The notes below the pieces were generated by a model, which was given only the letters and a program-made list of their open reading frames with translations, was not told the DNA's origin and did no database searches. A stretch of 56,632 nt of DNA from Phycisphaerales bacterium (GTDB taxonomy: Bacteria; Planctomycetota; Phycisphaerae; Phycisphaerales; UBA1924). The stretch spans positions 97,545 to 154,176 of the forward strand of contig JAJVHS010000015.1 of the NCBI GenBank assembly GCA_022072615.1. The letters run 5' to 3'. The translations under genes and the position numbers were made by a program. The first letter of the stretch is position 1. Every line of letters begins with the position of its first letter. Positions 17,144-24,929 of the stretch are shown here, in pieces.

Positions 17144-18178
17144 ATGTGGGCCTACGTCCGCACATTCCTGATCGTGACAACCATCACCGTCCTGATCTGG
17201 ACGTTCGCGGAGGCCGAGAGCCTCACGACGCGCACGCTCCGGACCGACCTGGACTTCGCCATCGATCCGCAGACCCAGCGGTTCATCGAGGTCACCGAGA
17301 AGAACTCGTGGACCGGCCGGGTCGAAGCAGTGTTCGAAGGGTCGACCGCGTCGATGGGCGAACTCGAGTCGCTCCTGCGCCGCGGGCTGGTCGTCCGTCC
17401 CGGCTCCGGCAGCCTGCCGTCCGAGCCCGGGTCGTACGACATTGACCTGGCCCAGATCCTGCGGTCGATTCCCGAGATCGATCGCCTCGGCGTGTCGGTC
17501 ACCAAGGCGGAGCCGCCGACGGTTCACATCGCCATCGACACCCTTGTGACCCGCGATGTCCAGATCGTCCCGGTGGTCCTCGGAGCAGTGGTGGACGGGA
17601 TCGTCGAATCCAAGCCCGGGCGGGCCAAGATGACGCTGCCGCGGTCGCTCGCCGACCGGCTGCCCGCCGATGCGACGGTCAGCGCCACGGTGTCCGCGGA
17701 CGCGGTGGAGAAGCTGGTGCCCGGCCGCACCGAGACCGTCCCCGGCGTGACACTGAGGCCGCCGGCGGCGATGAACGGCCATCCCCGGGTGATCATCGAT
17801 CCGGACCGAGCCGACGTCATCCTCAAGCTCAAGGCCCGGACGGACGTCTTCACCATGCCCAGCGTCCCGGTGCACATCAAGATCGCCGTGGGCGAGATCG
17901 GCCGCTGGGAGGTGACCGTGCCCGACGAGGACCGCTTCATCCGCGACGTGAAGATCAGCGGTCCCAGCGACCTGGTCGAGCAGGTCCGCCGCGGCCAGAT
18001 CAAGATCACCGCGGTCCTTTCCCTGTCGTTTGACGAGCTCGAACGCGGCATCGCCACCAAGGACGTGGTGTTCTCGGAGATCCCGACCGAGCTCAAGTTC
18101 GACGCCGACCGCACGACCGTCCGCCTCCGGATCGCCCGGCGGCCAAGCACGACCGACGCCGCGGAACCCGGGTCGTGA
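17144..18178 (+). CDS. YbbR-domain protein, CdaA regulator (CdaR-like)
   Basis: A protein of 344 residues. One N-terminal membrane helix (about 5-22, FLIVTTITVLIWTFAEA) and an extracytoplasmic region with YbbR-like repeats, seen as recurring segments such as TRDVQIVPVVLGAVVDG. In other bacteria CdaR binds CdaA in the membrane and tunes its activity. It starts 3 nt after cdaA, so the pair is co-translated. GlmM, the usual third gene, is not here; sthA follows 44 nt later. Confidence 0.8.
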   Translation: MWAYVRTFLIVTTITVLIWTFAEAESLTTRTLRTDLDFAIDPQTQRFIEVTEKNSWTGRVEAVFEGSTASMGELESLLRRGLVVRPGSGSLPSEPGSYDIDLAQILRSIPEIDRLGVSVTKAEPPTVHIAIDTLVTRDVQIVPVVLGAVVDGIVESKPGRAKMTLPRSLADRLPADATVSATVSADAVEKLVPGRTETVPGVTLRPPAAMNGHPRVIIDPDRADVILKLKARTDVFTMPSVPVHIKIAVGEIGRWEVTVPDEDRFIRDVKISGPSDLVEQVRRGQIKITAVLSLSFDELERGIATKDVVFSEIPTELKFDADRTTVRLRIARRPSTTDAAEPGS

Positions 18179-18222
18179 CCCGCGGGCCGCGCCCCCTTTG
18201 ATGTCCTGCTAGTCTTGTTTGC

Positions 18223-19638
18223 ATGCGGCACTTTGACCTTTGCGTCATCGGTTCGGGAGCCGGCGGCCAGCGTGCCGCCATCCAGGCGGCCAAGCTCGGC
18301 AAAAAGGTCTGCGTCGTCGAAAAAGCCGAGGTCGTCGGGGGGGCGGCCGTCAACACCGGCACGATCCCCTCCAAGGCCCTGCGGGAGGCGATCCTCCACG
18401 CGGCGGGGTGCCGGGTCGCCATCCCCGGCAGCGCGGAATTCATGAAGGCCCGGGGCATCGACATGCCCCACCTCATGAACGCGTGCCAGGCCGTGATCCT
18501 CGCCGAGATCGAGCTGCTCCGCGGCCACTTTGCGTCCAACGACATCCAGGTCATCACCGGGCGCGGGCAGTTCCGCGATGCGACGACCATCGACGTCATC
18601 GGTGAGCACGCGACCGAAACGGTCTCGGCGGACTTCACGGTCATCGCGGTCGGTACCTGCCCGTCGCGGCCGTCGGACGTGCCGTTCGACGGCGTGAACG
18701 TGATCAGCTCGGACGAGCTCCTTCACCTCAAGGTGCTGCCTAAGTCGATGCTCGTGGTGGGGGGCGGCGTCATCGGGACCGAGTACGCCTCCATGCTCTC
18801 GGCGATCGGCGTGAAAACGACGCTCATCGAGGGGCGGCCGAAGCTGCTGGAGTTCATCGACACCGAGATTGTGGAAGCCTTCCAGTACCACGCTCGGCGC
18901 GGGGGCCTCACGCTGCGGCTGGGCGAGAAGGTCGTGCGCATCGGCCTGACCGAGGCGCCCCAGGGCGCCAGGTCCACCGATGGCATCATGGTCGAGGCCA
19001 TGCTCGAGAGCGGGAAAATCCTCCGCGCCGACGCCCTGCTGTACTGCATCGGCCGCCAGGGGGCGACCAACGGCCTGTGCCTCGAGAACGCCGGGCTCTC
19101 GGCGGATTCGCGCGGGCGGATCGACGTCAACGAGCGCTACCAGACCAAGGTCCCCAACATCTACGCCGTCGGAGACGTCATCGGCTTTCCCGCGCTGGCG
19201 AGCACCAGCATGGAGCAGGGCCGCCTGGCCGCGTGCTACATGTTCGGCCTGCGCTGCGAGCGCATCGACGACCTGCTCCCCTACGGCATCTACGCCATCC
19301 CCGAGATCTCGATGGTCGGCTGGACGGAGGAACGACTCACGGCCGCCGGCATTCCGTACGAAGCGGGCGTGGCGCACTACAGGGAGATCGCCCGCGGCCA
19401 GCTCCTGGGCGACGACATCGGCATGCTCAAGATGCTTATCCACCAGGAGACGCACACGGTGCTGGGGGTGCACACCATCGGGACCGGCGCGACCGAGCTC
19501 ATCCACATCGGTCAGGCGGCGATCGCCTTCAAGGCGACGGCGGACTACTTCGTCAACACCGTCTTTAACTACCCGACCCTGGCGGAGTGCTACAAGGTCG
19601 CCGCCCTCAACGGGCTCAACAAGATCCGCAGCATCTGA
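18223..19638 (+). CDS. sthA: SthA-like soluble pyridine nucleotide transhydrogenase
   Basis: A protein of 471 residues with the flavoprotein disulfide reductase fold: FAD site GSGAGG (10-15), NAD(P) site VVGGGVIGTEYA and the second FAD site NIYAVGDVIG. The redox-active disulfide of lipoamide dehydrogenase is absent; the segment reads VNTGTIPSKALR as in SthA, which moves hydride between NADPH and NAD+ without a thiol step. The C-terminal dimer domain ends with NYPTLAECYKVAALNG. No His-Glu pair of the disulfide enzymes is needed. Likely role: balancing NADPH and NADH. Confidence 0.88.
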   Translation: MRHFDLCVIGSGAGGQRAAIQAAKLGKKVCVVEKAEVVGGAAVNTGTIPSKALREAILHAAGCRVAIPGSAEFMKARGIDMPHLMNACQAVILAEIELLRGHFASNDIQVITGRGQFRDATTIDVIGEHATETVSADFTVIAVGTCPSRPSDVPFDGVNVISSDELLHLKVLPKSMLVVGGGVIGTEYASMLSAIGVKTTLIEGRPKLLEFIDTEIVEAFQYHARRGGLTLRLGEKVVRIGLTEAPQGARSTDGIMVEAMLESGKILRADALLYCIGRQGATNGLCLENAGLSADSRGRIDVNERYQTKVPNIYAVGDVIGFPALASTSMEQGRLAACYMFGLRCERIDDLLPYGIYAIPEISMVGWTEERLTAAGIPYEAGVAHYREIARGQLLGDDIGMLKMLIHQETHTVLGVHTIGTGATELIHIGQAAIAFKATADYFVNTVFNYPTLAECYKVAALNGLNKIRSI

Positions 19639-19688
19639 CGTCACCGGGGGACGCCACGTGCGCGCCGTGGTGACCCGTCAGATGTGGA

Positions 19689-19723
19689 TTTGAACTTTCA
19701 ACTTTGAACTTTGAACTTTGAAC
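19689..19723. repeat. Tandem heptanucleotide repeat, five units
   Basis: Five head-to-tail 7-nt units, TTTGAAC with one TTTCAAC variant in second place. They lie between the sthA and HAD stop codons and are much richer in A/T than their surroundings. Read in one minus-strand frame they give KVQSSKLKVQ, a residue pattern produced by GTTCAAA-type repeats. Likely a slipped-strand repeat; it is outside both coding regions. Confidence 0.85.
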
Positions 19724-19730
19724 TTTGCCT

Positions 19731-20384
19731 TTAGCCGACACCCCACTTGGCCAGGTGCCCGCGCACCTGCGCCGCTGTGTCGCCGGTGTAATCGATCTGC
19801 TCGGCGTTCCACCCGCACGCCCGGGCCGTTTCGATGTTGTCGGCCAGGTCGTCGAAGAACAGGATCTCCTCCGGGCGGCGCTTCACGGACTCTGCGAAGG
19901 CCACATAGATCGCCTTGTCGGGCTTGGCGAAGCCCATCAGGTGGCTCGCGTATCGGTGGCGCAGCCGACCGGCGACCGGGAAATGACGCAGCTTCCCCGC
20001 TGGGTCCGCGGCCTGGCGGGCCCAGTGGCTCGCGTTGGTGTTGCTCAGGAGGGCCGTCTCGAGGTGGGCTTGCTGGTTGAGTCGGTCGACGATCTCGCCC
20101 ACGCCGTCGTACTCGCCGACCAGCCACGCGGCGTGGATGGCCCGCACCTCGTCGGGTGTGTACAGCCTGCCCATCGTCTCCGACATGCCGTCGAAGAACT
20201 CGGCCTCGCCGATCCGACCGGTCTCGTAGGCGCGGGAGAGCACCCTGCGGCGGGCGATTGATTCGGGGGACGAGCAGTCGCCACGGACATCCAGCCCGGC
20301 CGCGGCGCAACCCTCCGCCCACGATCGGCAGATGCGGATGATCACTCCCCCCCAATCGAAGCAGACCAGTGAAATCGGTGGCAT
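19731..20384 (-). CDS. HAD-superfamily hydrolase, subfamily IA
   Basis: A protein of 217 residues. HAD motif I is VCFDWGGVI, where the usual second Asp (DxD) is Gly, as in the YihX/DxGGV type. Motif II is ALLSNTNASHW, motif III is the Lys in MGFAKPDKAIY and motif IV is ILFFDDLADNIETARACGW. A four-helix cap lies between motifs I and II. Such enzymes usually act on sugar phosphates or haloacids; the loss of the second Asp argues against strong phosphatase activity by the standard mechanism. The gene is downstream of the SRP RNA on the same strand. Confidence 0.85.
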   Translation of the reverse strand: MPPISLVCFDWGGVIIRICRSWAEGCAAAGLDVRGDCSSPESIARRRVLSRAYETGRIGEAEFFDGMSETMGRLYTPDEVRAIHAAWLVGEYDGVGEIVDRLNQQAHLETALLSNTNASHWARQAADPAGKLRHFPVAGRLRHRYASHLMGFAKPDKAIYVAFAESVKRRPEEILFFDDLADNIETARACGWNAEQIDYTGDTAAQVRGHLAKWGVG

Positions 20385-20457
20385 CGTCGCGGGCCGCGTG
20401 TCGCGTGCCTCCTCGGCATCAGGAAGTTCCGCCGCCCCCGCCGTGCGGGCGGAGCAT

Positions 20458-20579
20458 CCCCTTGATCGACGGCCAGGACACCGGCGGCACCGGACGACGC
20501 TCGCTTATGGCTGCTGCGGTCAAGCCCTGACCAGATTCACGGGCCATCCGTGCACCGGGCCCGGCCGTCGATCAAAGGG
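20458..20579 (-). ncRNA. ffs: Signal recognition particle RNA, bacterial small type
   Basis: Read on the minus strand, the ends 20579-20563 and 20474-20458 pair over 17 bp (one U-G wobble). Between them lies the SRP helix-8 core: GGTCAGG (20532-20526), a 10-nt apical segment, AGCAGCC (20515-20509), then ATAAGCGAG. The spacing from GGTCAGG to AGCAGCC is the same as in the E. coli 4.5S RNA. The apical segment is GCTTGACCGC instead of the usual UCCGGAAGGA, so the loop may be UGAC rather than GGAA. Length (about 122 nt) fits the small SRP RNA. It scaffolds Ffh in co-translational membrane targeting. Ends are approximate. Confidence 0.85.
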
Positions 20580-20666
20580 ACGCGGCTCGCCGCCGACCCG
20601 CGGCACGGAGCCACTTCCACCAGGCACGAGCATACGCCCGGTACGCCGCGTGGTACACTTTCCCTC

Positions 20667-22037
20667 GTGCCCGATCAGGAACCAACCCCGCCCGGCGAAC
20701 AGGCCGGCACCCGCCCGTCGCGCCGCACCCCGGGACACCCGGGGTATTCCGATCAGGACCCCACGGAAGCCACGCAGCGCCAGCGGTCCAACATCCTCCG
20801 CGCAACCCGCGTGATCTTCGTGATCGCCCTGCTGTCGGTTGCGCTGCTGAGGCTCATCGTCGTCGGCGACAGCTCGGATTCGGGCATCCAGTCACTCTCG
20901 CGGCTGTGGTACCTCACGTTCGGCCTGGCGGCGGCGCTGGCGGCGTTCTTCATCACGATCGATGTCCTGACGCCGACCAAGAAGATCGCGACGATGGTGA
21001 CCGTCGCCGTCGGCCTGCTGGTGGGCGTGCTCGCGACGATCGTCTTCGGGCTGGTGATCGACCTGATCGCCCAGACGTACACCATCCACCCGACCTTCGT
21101 CACGATGTTCAAGGTGCTCCTGGGGATCTGCTTCTGCTACTTGGGTGTCACCATTGTGCTCCAGACGCAGGACGATGTCCGCCTGGTCATCCCCTACGTC
21201 GAGTTCGCCAAGCAGCTCCGCGGCCCGCGGCCGCTCATCCTCGATTCCTCCGCGATCATCGACGCCCGTTTCCCCGACGCGCTGCTCACCGGGTTCTTCC
21301 AGGCGCCGATCGTCATCCCGCGCTTTGTCCTGATCGAGCTCCAGCAGCTCGCCGACAGCCACGACAAGCTCAAGCGATCCAAGGGACGGCGAGCGCTCGA
21401 CATCGTTGCCCGGCTCCAGCGGAATCCGTCGCTCGATGTTTCCATTGACCCCACGCTCGCGCCCGGCGTCGGCGTCGATCAGGCGCTGGTGGATCTTGCG
21501 GTCCGCACCCGCGGCAAGGTGGTCACGACCGATTCCGGACTGGCCCGCATCGCCATCATCCAGGGCGCCACGGTGCTCAACGTCAACGAGCTGGCCGCAG
21601 CGCTGCGGCCCGCGCTGGCGGCGGGCGAAACGCTCACCGTCAAGCTCGTCAAGCCCGGCGAGCAGCCCGGCCAGGCCGTCGGGTATCTCGCCGATGGCAC
21701 CATGATCGTCGCCGAAGACGGTGCTCCCCACGTGGGCCGCGAAGTTTCGCTGATGGTGATCTCGACCCTTCAGACCTCGGCCGGACGCCTGGTCTTTGCT
21801 CGCACCACCGACGGCGAGTCCGCGGGCCGGTCGCTCAGTGCAGATCCGGCGGCCGCCGAAAGTTCGGGTGACCTGACGGAGTCTGCGAGCGAGCCTGCCA
21901 CGGACGAAGCCGGTGAATCCTCGGCTCACCCGGACGACGATGACGCCACCCCGGGGCGCGAGGCAACGCCCCGCGGGCCATTCCCGCCCCGCGGCGTCAG
22001 TCGTCCCAAGAACCGCCTCCGCAACCCGCGGCGGTGA
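20667..22037 (+). CDS. Membrane-anchored PIN/TRAM-domain protein
   Basis: A protein of 456 residues. The GTG at 20667 is chosen because earlier starts fall in the SRP RNA. TACACT (20654-20659) could be a -10 box, which would make the mRNA nearly leaderless. Four membrane helices (about 45-160) are followed by a PIN domain (about 190-310) with the acidic residues of ILDSSAIID, VLIELQQLAD and VVTTDSGLARIA, and a TRAM domain (about 325-385, LVKPGEQPGQAVGYLADGTM). A low-complexity acidic/Pro tail completes it. PIN domains are Mg-dependent RNases; the YacL-type membrane version is of unknown target. Confidence 0.82.
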   Translation: MPDQEPTPPGEQAGTRPSRRTPGHPGYSDQDPTEATQRQRSNILRATRVIFVIALLSVALLRLIVVGDSSDSGIQSLSRLWYLTFGLAAALAAFFITIDVLTPTKKIATMVTVAVGLLVGVLATIVFGLVIDLIAQTYTIHPTFVTMFKVLLGICFCYLGVTIVLQTQDDVRLVIPYVEFAKQLRGPRPLILDSSAIIDARFPDALLTGFFQAPIVIPRFVLIELQQLADSHDKLKRSKGRRALDIVARLQRNPSLDVSIDPTLAPGVGVDQALVDLAVRTRGKVVTTDSGLARIAIIQGATVLNVNELAAALRPALAAGETLTVKLVKPGEQPGQAVGYLADGTMIVAEDGAPHVGREVSLMVISTLQTSAGRLVFARTTDGESAGRSLSADPAAAESSGDLTESASEPATDEAGESSAHPDDDDATPGREATPRGPFPPRGVSRPKNRLRNPRR

Positions 22038-22118
22038 TCAGGCCGCTCGTCGACACACGTCGCGTGGCAGGGATGAGCATCGCACGCGCGTCCACGCGGC
22101 GTCGAAGGGCGTCGGCTT

Positions 22119-23312
22119 CTACCGCACCTTCACCGTGGCCAGCGCCGCCACCACCAGCAGCACCGCGATGATCCAAAGCCGAGCGACGATCTGCTGCTCT
22201 TTCCATCCGCCCAGGTGCAGGTGGTGGTGGAAGGGGGCGCACCTGAACACACGCTTGTCGCCGGACACCTTGTAGAAACCCACCTTGCCCTTGCTCGCCT
22301 TGTAGACGCCGACCTGGATCATGACCGAACCGATCTCGACCAGGAACACGCCCGACATCACCAGCAGCACGAACTCCTGCCGGATGATGGTCGCGAGGTA
22401 GCCCATCAGGGCGCCCAGGCACAGCGAACCGGTGTCGCCCATGAACACCTGCGCCGGCGCGCAGTTCCACCACAGGAACCCCAGGCACGCGCCGCCCATC
22501 GCGCCCGCGAGCACCGCCAGTTCGCTCGAATAGGGCACGTACGGCACCAGCAGGTACCGAGCCCACGCCGGCTCACCCGCCACCAGGCACAACAGGAACA
22601 GCCCCAGCGCCACAGCGCTCGAAATCCCTGACGCCAGCCCGTCCATCCCATCGGTGATGTTCACCGCGTTGCTCATCCCCGTGAGCATGAGCGTCGCCAG
22701 GATGATGTACCCCGCCAGCGGCAGGTACAGCAGGCTCGTGTTCACCTCGCCGCCGTCGTAGGTCTTCTGAAACGGCAGGTTCACGACGTGCGCGAGGTCC
22801 AGCTCGGCCGAGCTGTTGCCGCGGCTGAACCCGAAGTACCCGACCAGGATCCCTATCCCGAGCTGGAAAACCAGCTTCTCCCACGCGAACAGCCCCTGGC
22901 GGCCGGTCCCGCGCCGAGCCGCCGTCAGTTTCAGCCAGTCGTCGGCCGCGCCGATCGCCGCGGTCCACACCAGCACGATCAGCCCCATGTACACGTAGAA
23001 CTGCCGGACGTCCGCCAGCAACGCGACCGACGCGAAGATCGATCCGGCGATCAGCACGCCGCCCATCGTCGGCGTGTTGGCCTTCGACTGGGCCTGCTGA
23101 CGCAACAGGTCCGCGTCGGACTGACCGGTGTCACCGATCTTCAGCCGCACCAGCGCCGCGATGACGCGCTTGCCCAGGACGAGCACGAGCGCGAACGCCG
23201 CGCCCGCCGCCGCCAGCGCCCGGAACTGCACCTGGTCGAGCACGCTGAACAGCCAGTACAGCCTGTGCTCGACGAGCCACTCGCGTGAGATGTCAAGCAA
23301 CCAGTACAGCAT
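22119..23312 (-). CDS. mraY: Phospho-N-acetylmuramoyl-pentapeptide transferase
   Basis: A protein of 397 residues with about ten membrane helices. It joins UDP-MurNAc-pentapeptide to undecaprenyl phosphate to give lipid I. Signatures are KANTPTMGGVLIAGSI, the Asp pair in AIGAADDWLKL, NAVNITDGMDGLASG, FMGDTGSLCLGAL and the HHH motif in RCAPFHHHLHLGG. The start at 23312 begins the first helix; a longer form is possible. It is the third gene of the minus-strand block murE-murF-mraY, 81 nt after murF. Convergent with the PIN/TRAM gene, with an inverted repeat (CGCGTGG/CCACGCG, 22061-22098) in the gap. Confidence 0.95.
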   Translation of the reverse strand: MLYWLLDISREWLVEHRLYWLFSVLDQVQFRALAAAGAAFALVLVLGKRVIAALVRLKIGDTGQSDADLLRQQAQSKANTPTMGGVLIAGSIFASVALLADVRQFYVYMGLIVLVWTAAIGAADDWLKLTAARRGTGRQGLFAWEKLVFQLGIGILVGYFGFSRGNSSAELDLAHVVNLPFQKTYDGGEVNTSLLYLPLAGYIILATLMLTGMSNAVNITDGMDGLASGISSAVALGLFLLCLVAGEPAWARYLLVPYVPYSSELAVLAGAMGGACLGFLWWNCAPAQVFMGDTGSLCLGALMGYLATIIRQEFVLLVMSGVFLVEIGSVMIQVGVYKASKGKVGFYKVSGDKRVFRCAPFHHHLHLGGWKEQQIVARLWIIAVLLVVAALATVKVR

Positions 23313-23393
23313 CGGGAGAGATTCAGCGATCGATCGCCAACGACCCGTCCGTCCGCGGGGCACTCACCGTAGACCCGGCCCCCGCCGTCCGTC

Positions 23394-24929
23394 TCACGCC
23401 TTCGAGGATGTCAGGGCGCCGAGCACACGGTCCACGCCCATGCCCCGCGAACCCTTCAGGAGCACCGCGTCGCCCGGACGGAGCATGGCGGCCACGCGCT
23501 GCGCCGTCTTGTCGTCGAGCAGGCCCACGGGCACCACGCGGTCGGGCGCGATCGACTTGCCGATCCGCTCCCCCGCGAACATCATCAGAGGTCCGACCAG
23601 CACGCACAGATCGAATGCGCCCGACGACGCGACGGCGTCGCCGATCTCGCGGTGGCAATCCGGGCCGTGCTCACCCAGCTCCAGCATGTCGCCCAGCACC
23701 GCCACCTTTCGCCTCGAAGATCCCCCAAAGAGCGACTTGAACGTCGAGATCGCCGCCAGCATCGATTCCGGGTTCGCGTTGTACGCGTCGTTGATCACCT
23801 CGATCGGCGCCTCGCCGGGCGCCCGCACCACCCGGAGCCGTTCAAGCCGCATCTCCGCCCCGCGCGCCTGCGAGAGCGCACCCGCGATGGCCTGATCCCC
23901 CAGGCCCAGCATCCGCCCCACCAGCACCGCGCACGCCGCGTTGTGCGCGTTGTGCTCGCCGATCAGCGGCACCTGGAACGGCTCGGAATCACCGATCGAG
24001 AATGACACGCCGTCGTCGTCCACGGCGATCCCGCCGATGCGATCGGAGGCTCCCTGCGACGTCCCCACCCGCAGTATCTGAACCGGTCCGGTCCGGCGGG
24101 CCGACACCACCTCCGCGATGGCCTGGTCCAGTTCCGGGCATTCTGTCGGAACGATCGCGCGTCCGCCCGGGCGGAGGGACCTGATCAATTCAACCGCCTC
24201 TCGCACCGAACCCTGGATTCCACCAAGGCCTTCCAGGTGCTCGCGGCCGATGCTCGTGATCACCGTGAGATCCGGTTCGATCACGGCGGCCAGTTCGGCG
24301 ATCTCGCCGATCGCGTTGGTCCCGACCTCGCACACCAGGAACCGGTCGGAAGGGGTGGCCCGGAGGATCGTCAGCGGCACGCCGACGCGGTTGTTGAACG
24401 ACTTGATCGATGCGGTCCCCGGTCCAAGGGACGAGAGCACCGCCTCCACCAGCCGAGTCGTTGTGGTCTTGCCGTTCGATCCCGTGATCGCCACCACCGG
24501 CGTGCCGTCGAGCGTCCGCCGCCAGGCCGCGGCAAGCCGGAGCAGCGCGAGCCCCGTATCCGGCACGCACAGGATCGGGGTTGATCGACCGCTCGAAAGC
24601 TCGCGCGGCACCTTGCCGGGCGAATCAACGACGAGCAGGCCCGCGCCACCCGTGGTCGCCTGGAGCAGGTAGTCGTGCCCGTCCAGCCGGTCGCCGTGCA
24701 GCGCGATGAAGACCTGGCCCTTCTGGATGGACCGCGAGTCGGTGCTCACTCCCGCCGCCAGCGCGGACCCGCCCGGCTCGGCTGGTTCGACGATCCACGT
24801 TCCGCCGAGCACGCCCGAGATCGCGGCGCACGTCCAGAACTCCCCGGCGCGCGCCCCGGCACCGCCGCCCCGGTCCTGCTGCTCGGGACGACGCCCGGCT
24901 TCGCCTGGAGGAATGCACGTCCCGTTCAT
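23394..24929 (-). CDS. murF: UDP-N-acetylmuramoyl-tripeptide--D-alanyl-D-alanine ligase
   Basis: A protein of 511 residues that adds D-Ala-D-Ala to UDP-MurNAc-tripeptide. The P-loop is VVAITGSNGKTTTTRLVEAV; NNRVGVPLTILRA, EVGTNAIGEI and NDAYNANPESM are typical of MurF. Three Mur-ligase domains are recognisable (about 35-130, 135-355, 360-505). The first 30 residues are Gly/Arg-rich and may be a short extension. Its ATG overlaps the murE stop (ATGA), so translation is coupled. Confidence 0.95.
   Translation of the reverse strand: MNGTCIPPGEAGRRPEQQDRGGGAGARAGEFWTCAAISGVLGGTWIVEPAEPGGSALAAGVSTDSRSIQKGQVFIALHGDRLDGHDYLLQATTGGAGLLVVDSPGKVPRELSSGRSTPILCVPDTGLALLRLAAAWRRTLDGTPVVAITGSNGKTTTTRLVEAVLSSLGPGTASIKSFNNRVGVPLTILRATPSDRFLVCEVGTNAIGEIAELAAVIEPDLTVITSIGREHLEGLGGIQGSVREAVELIRSLRPGGRAIVPTECPELDQAIAEVVSARRTGPVQILRVGTSQGASDRIGGIAVDDDGVSFSIGDSEPFQVPLIGEHNAHNAACAVLVGRMLGLGDQAIAGALSQARGAEMRLERLRVVRAPGEAPIEVINDAYNANPESMLAAISTFKSLFGGSSRRKVAVLGDMLELGEHGPDCHREIGDAVASSGAFDLCVLVGPLMMFAGERIGKSIAPDRVVPVGLLDDKTAQRVAAMLRPGDAVLLKGSRGMGVDRVLGALTSSKA

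Noticed and set aside
19640..19676. Intrinsic terminator after sthA
   Set aside because: GTCACC...GGTGAC and CCACG...CGTGG stems compete with each other and no T-run follows, so a standard terminator is not supported.
20550..20666. Upstream ATG extension of the PIN/TRAM protein
   Set aside because: The extension lies partly in the SRP RNA on the other strand and encodes a basic low-complexity stretch with no homology to the family.
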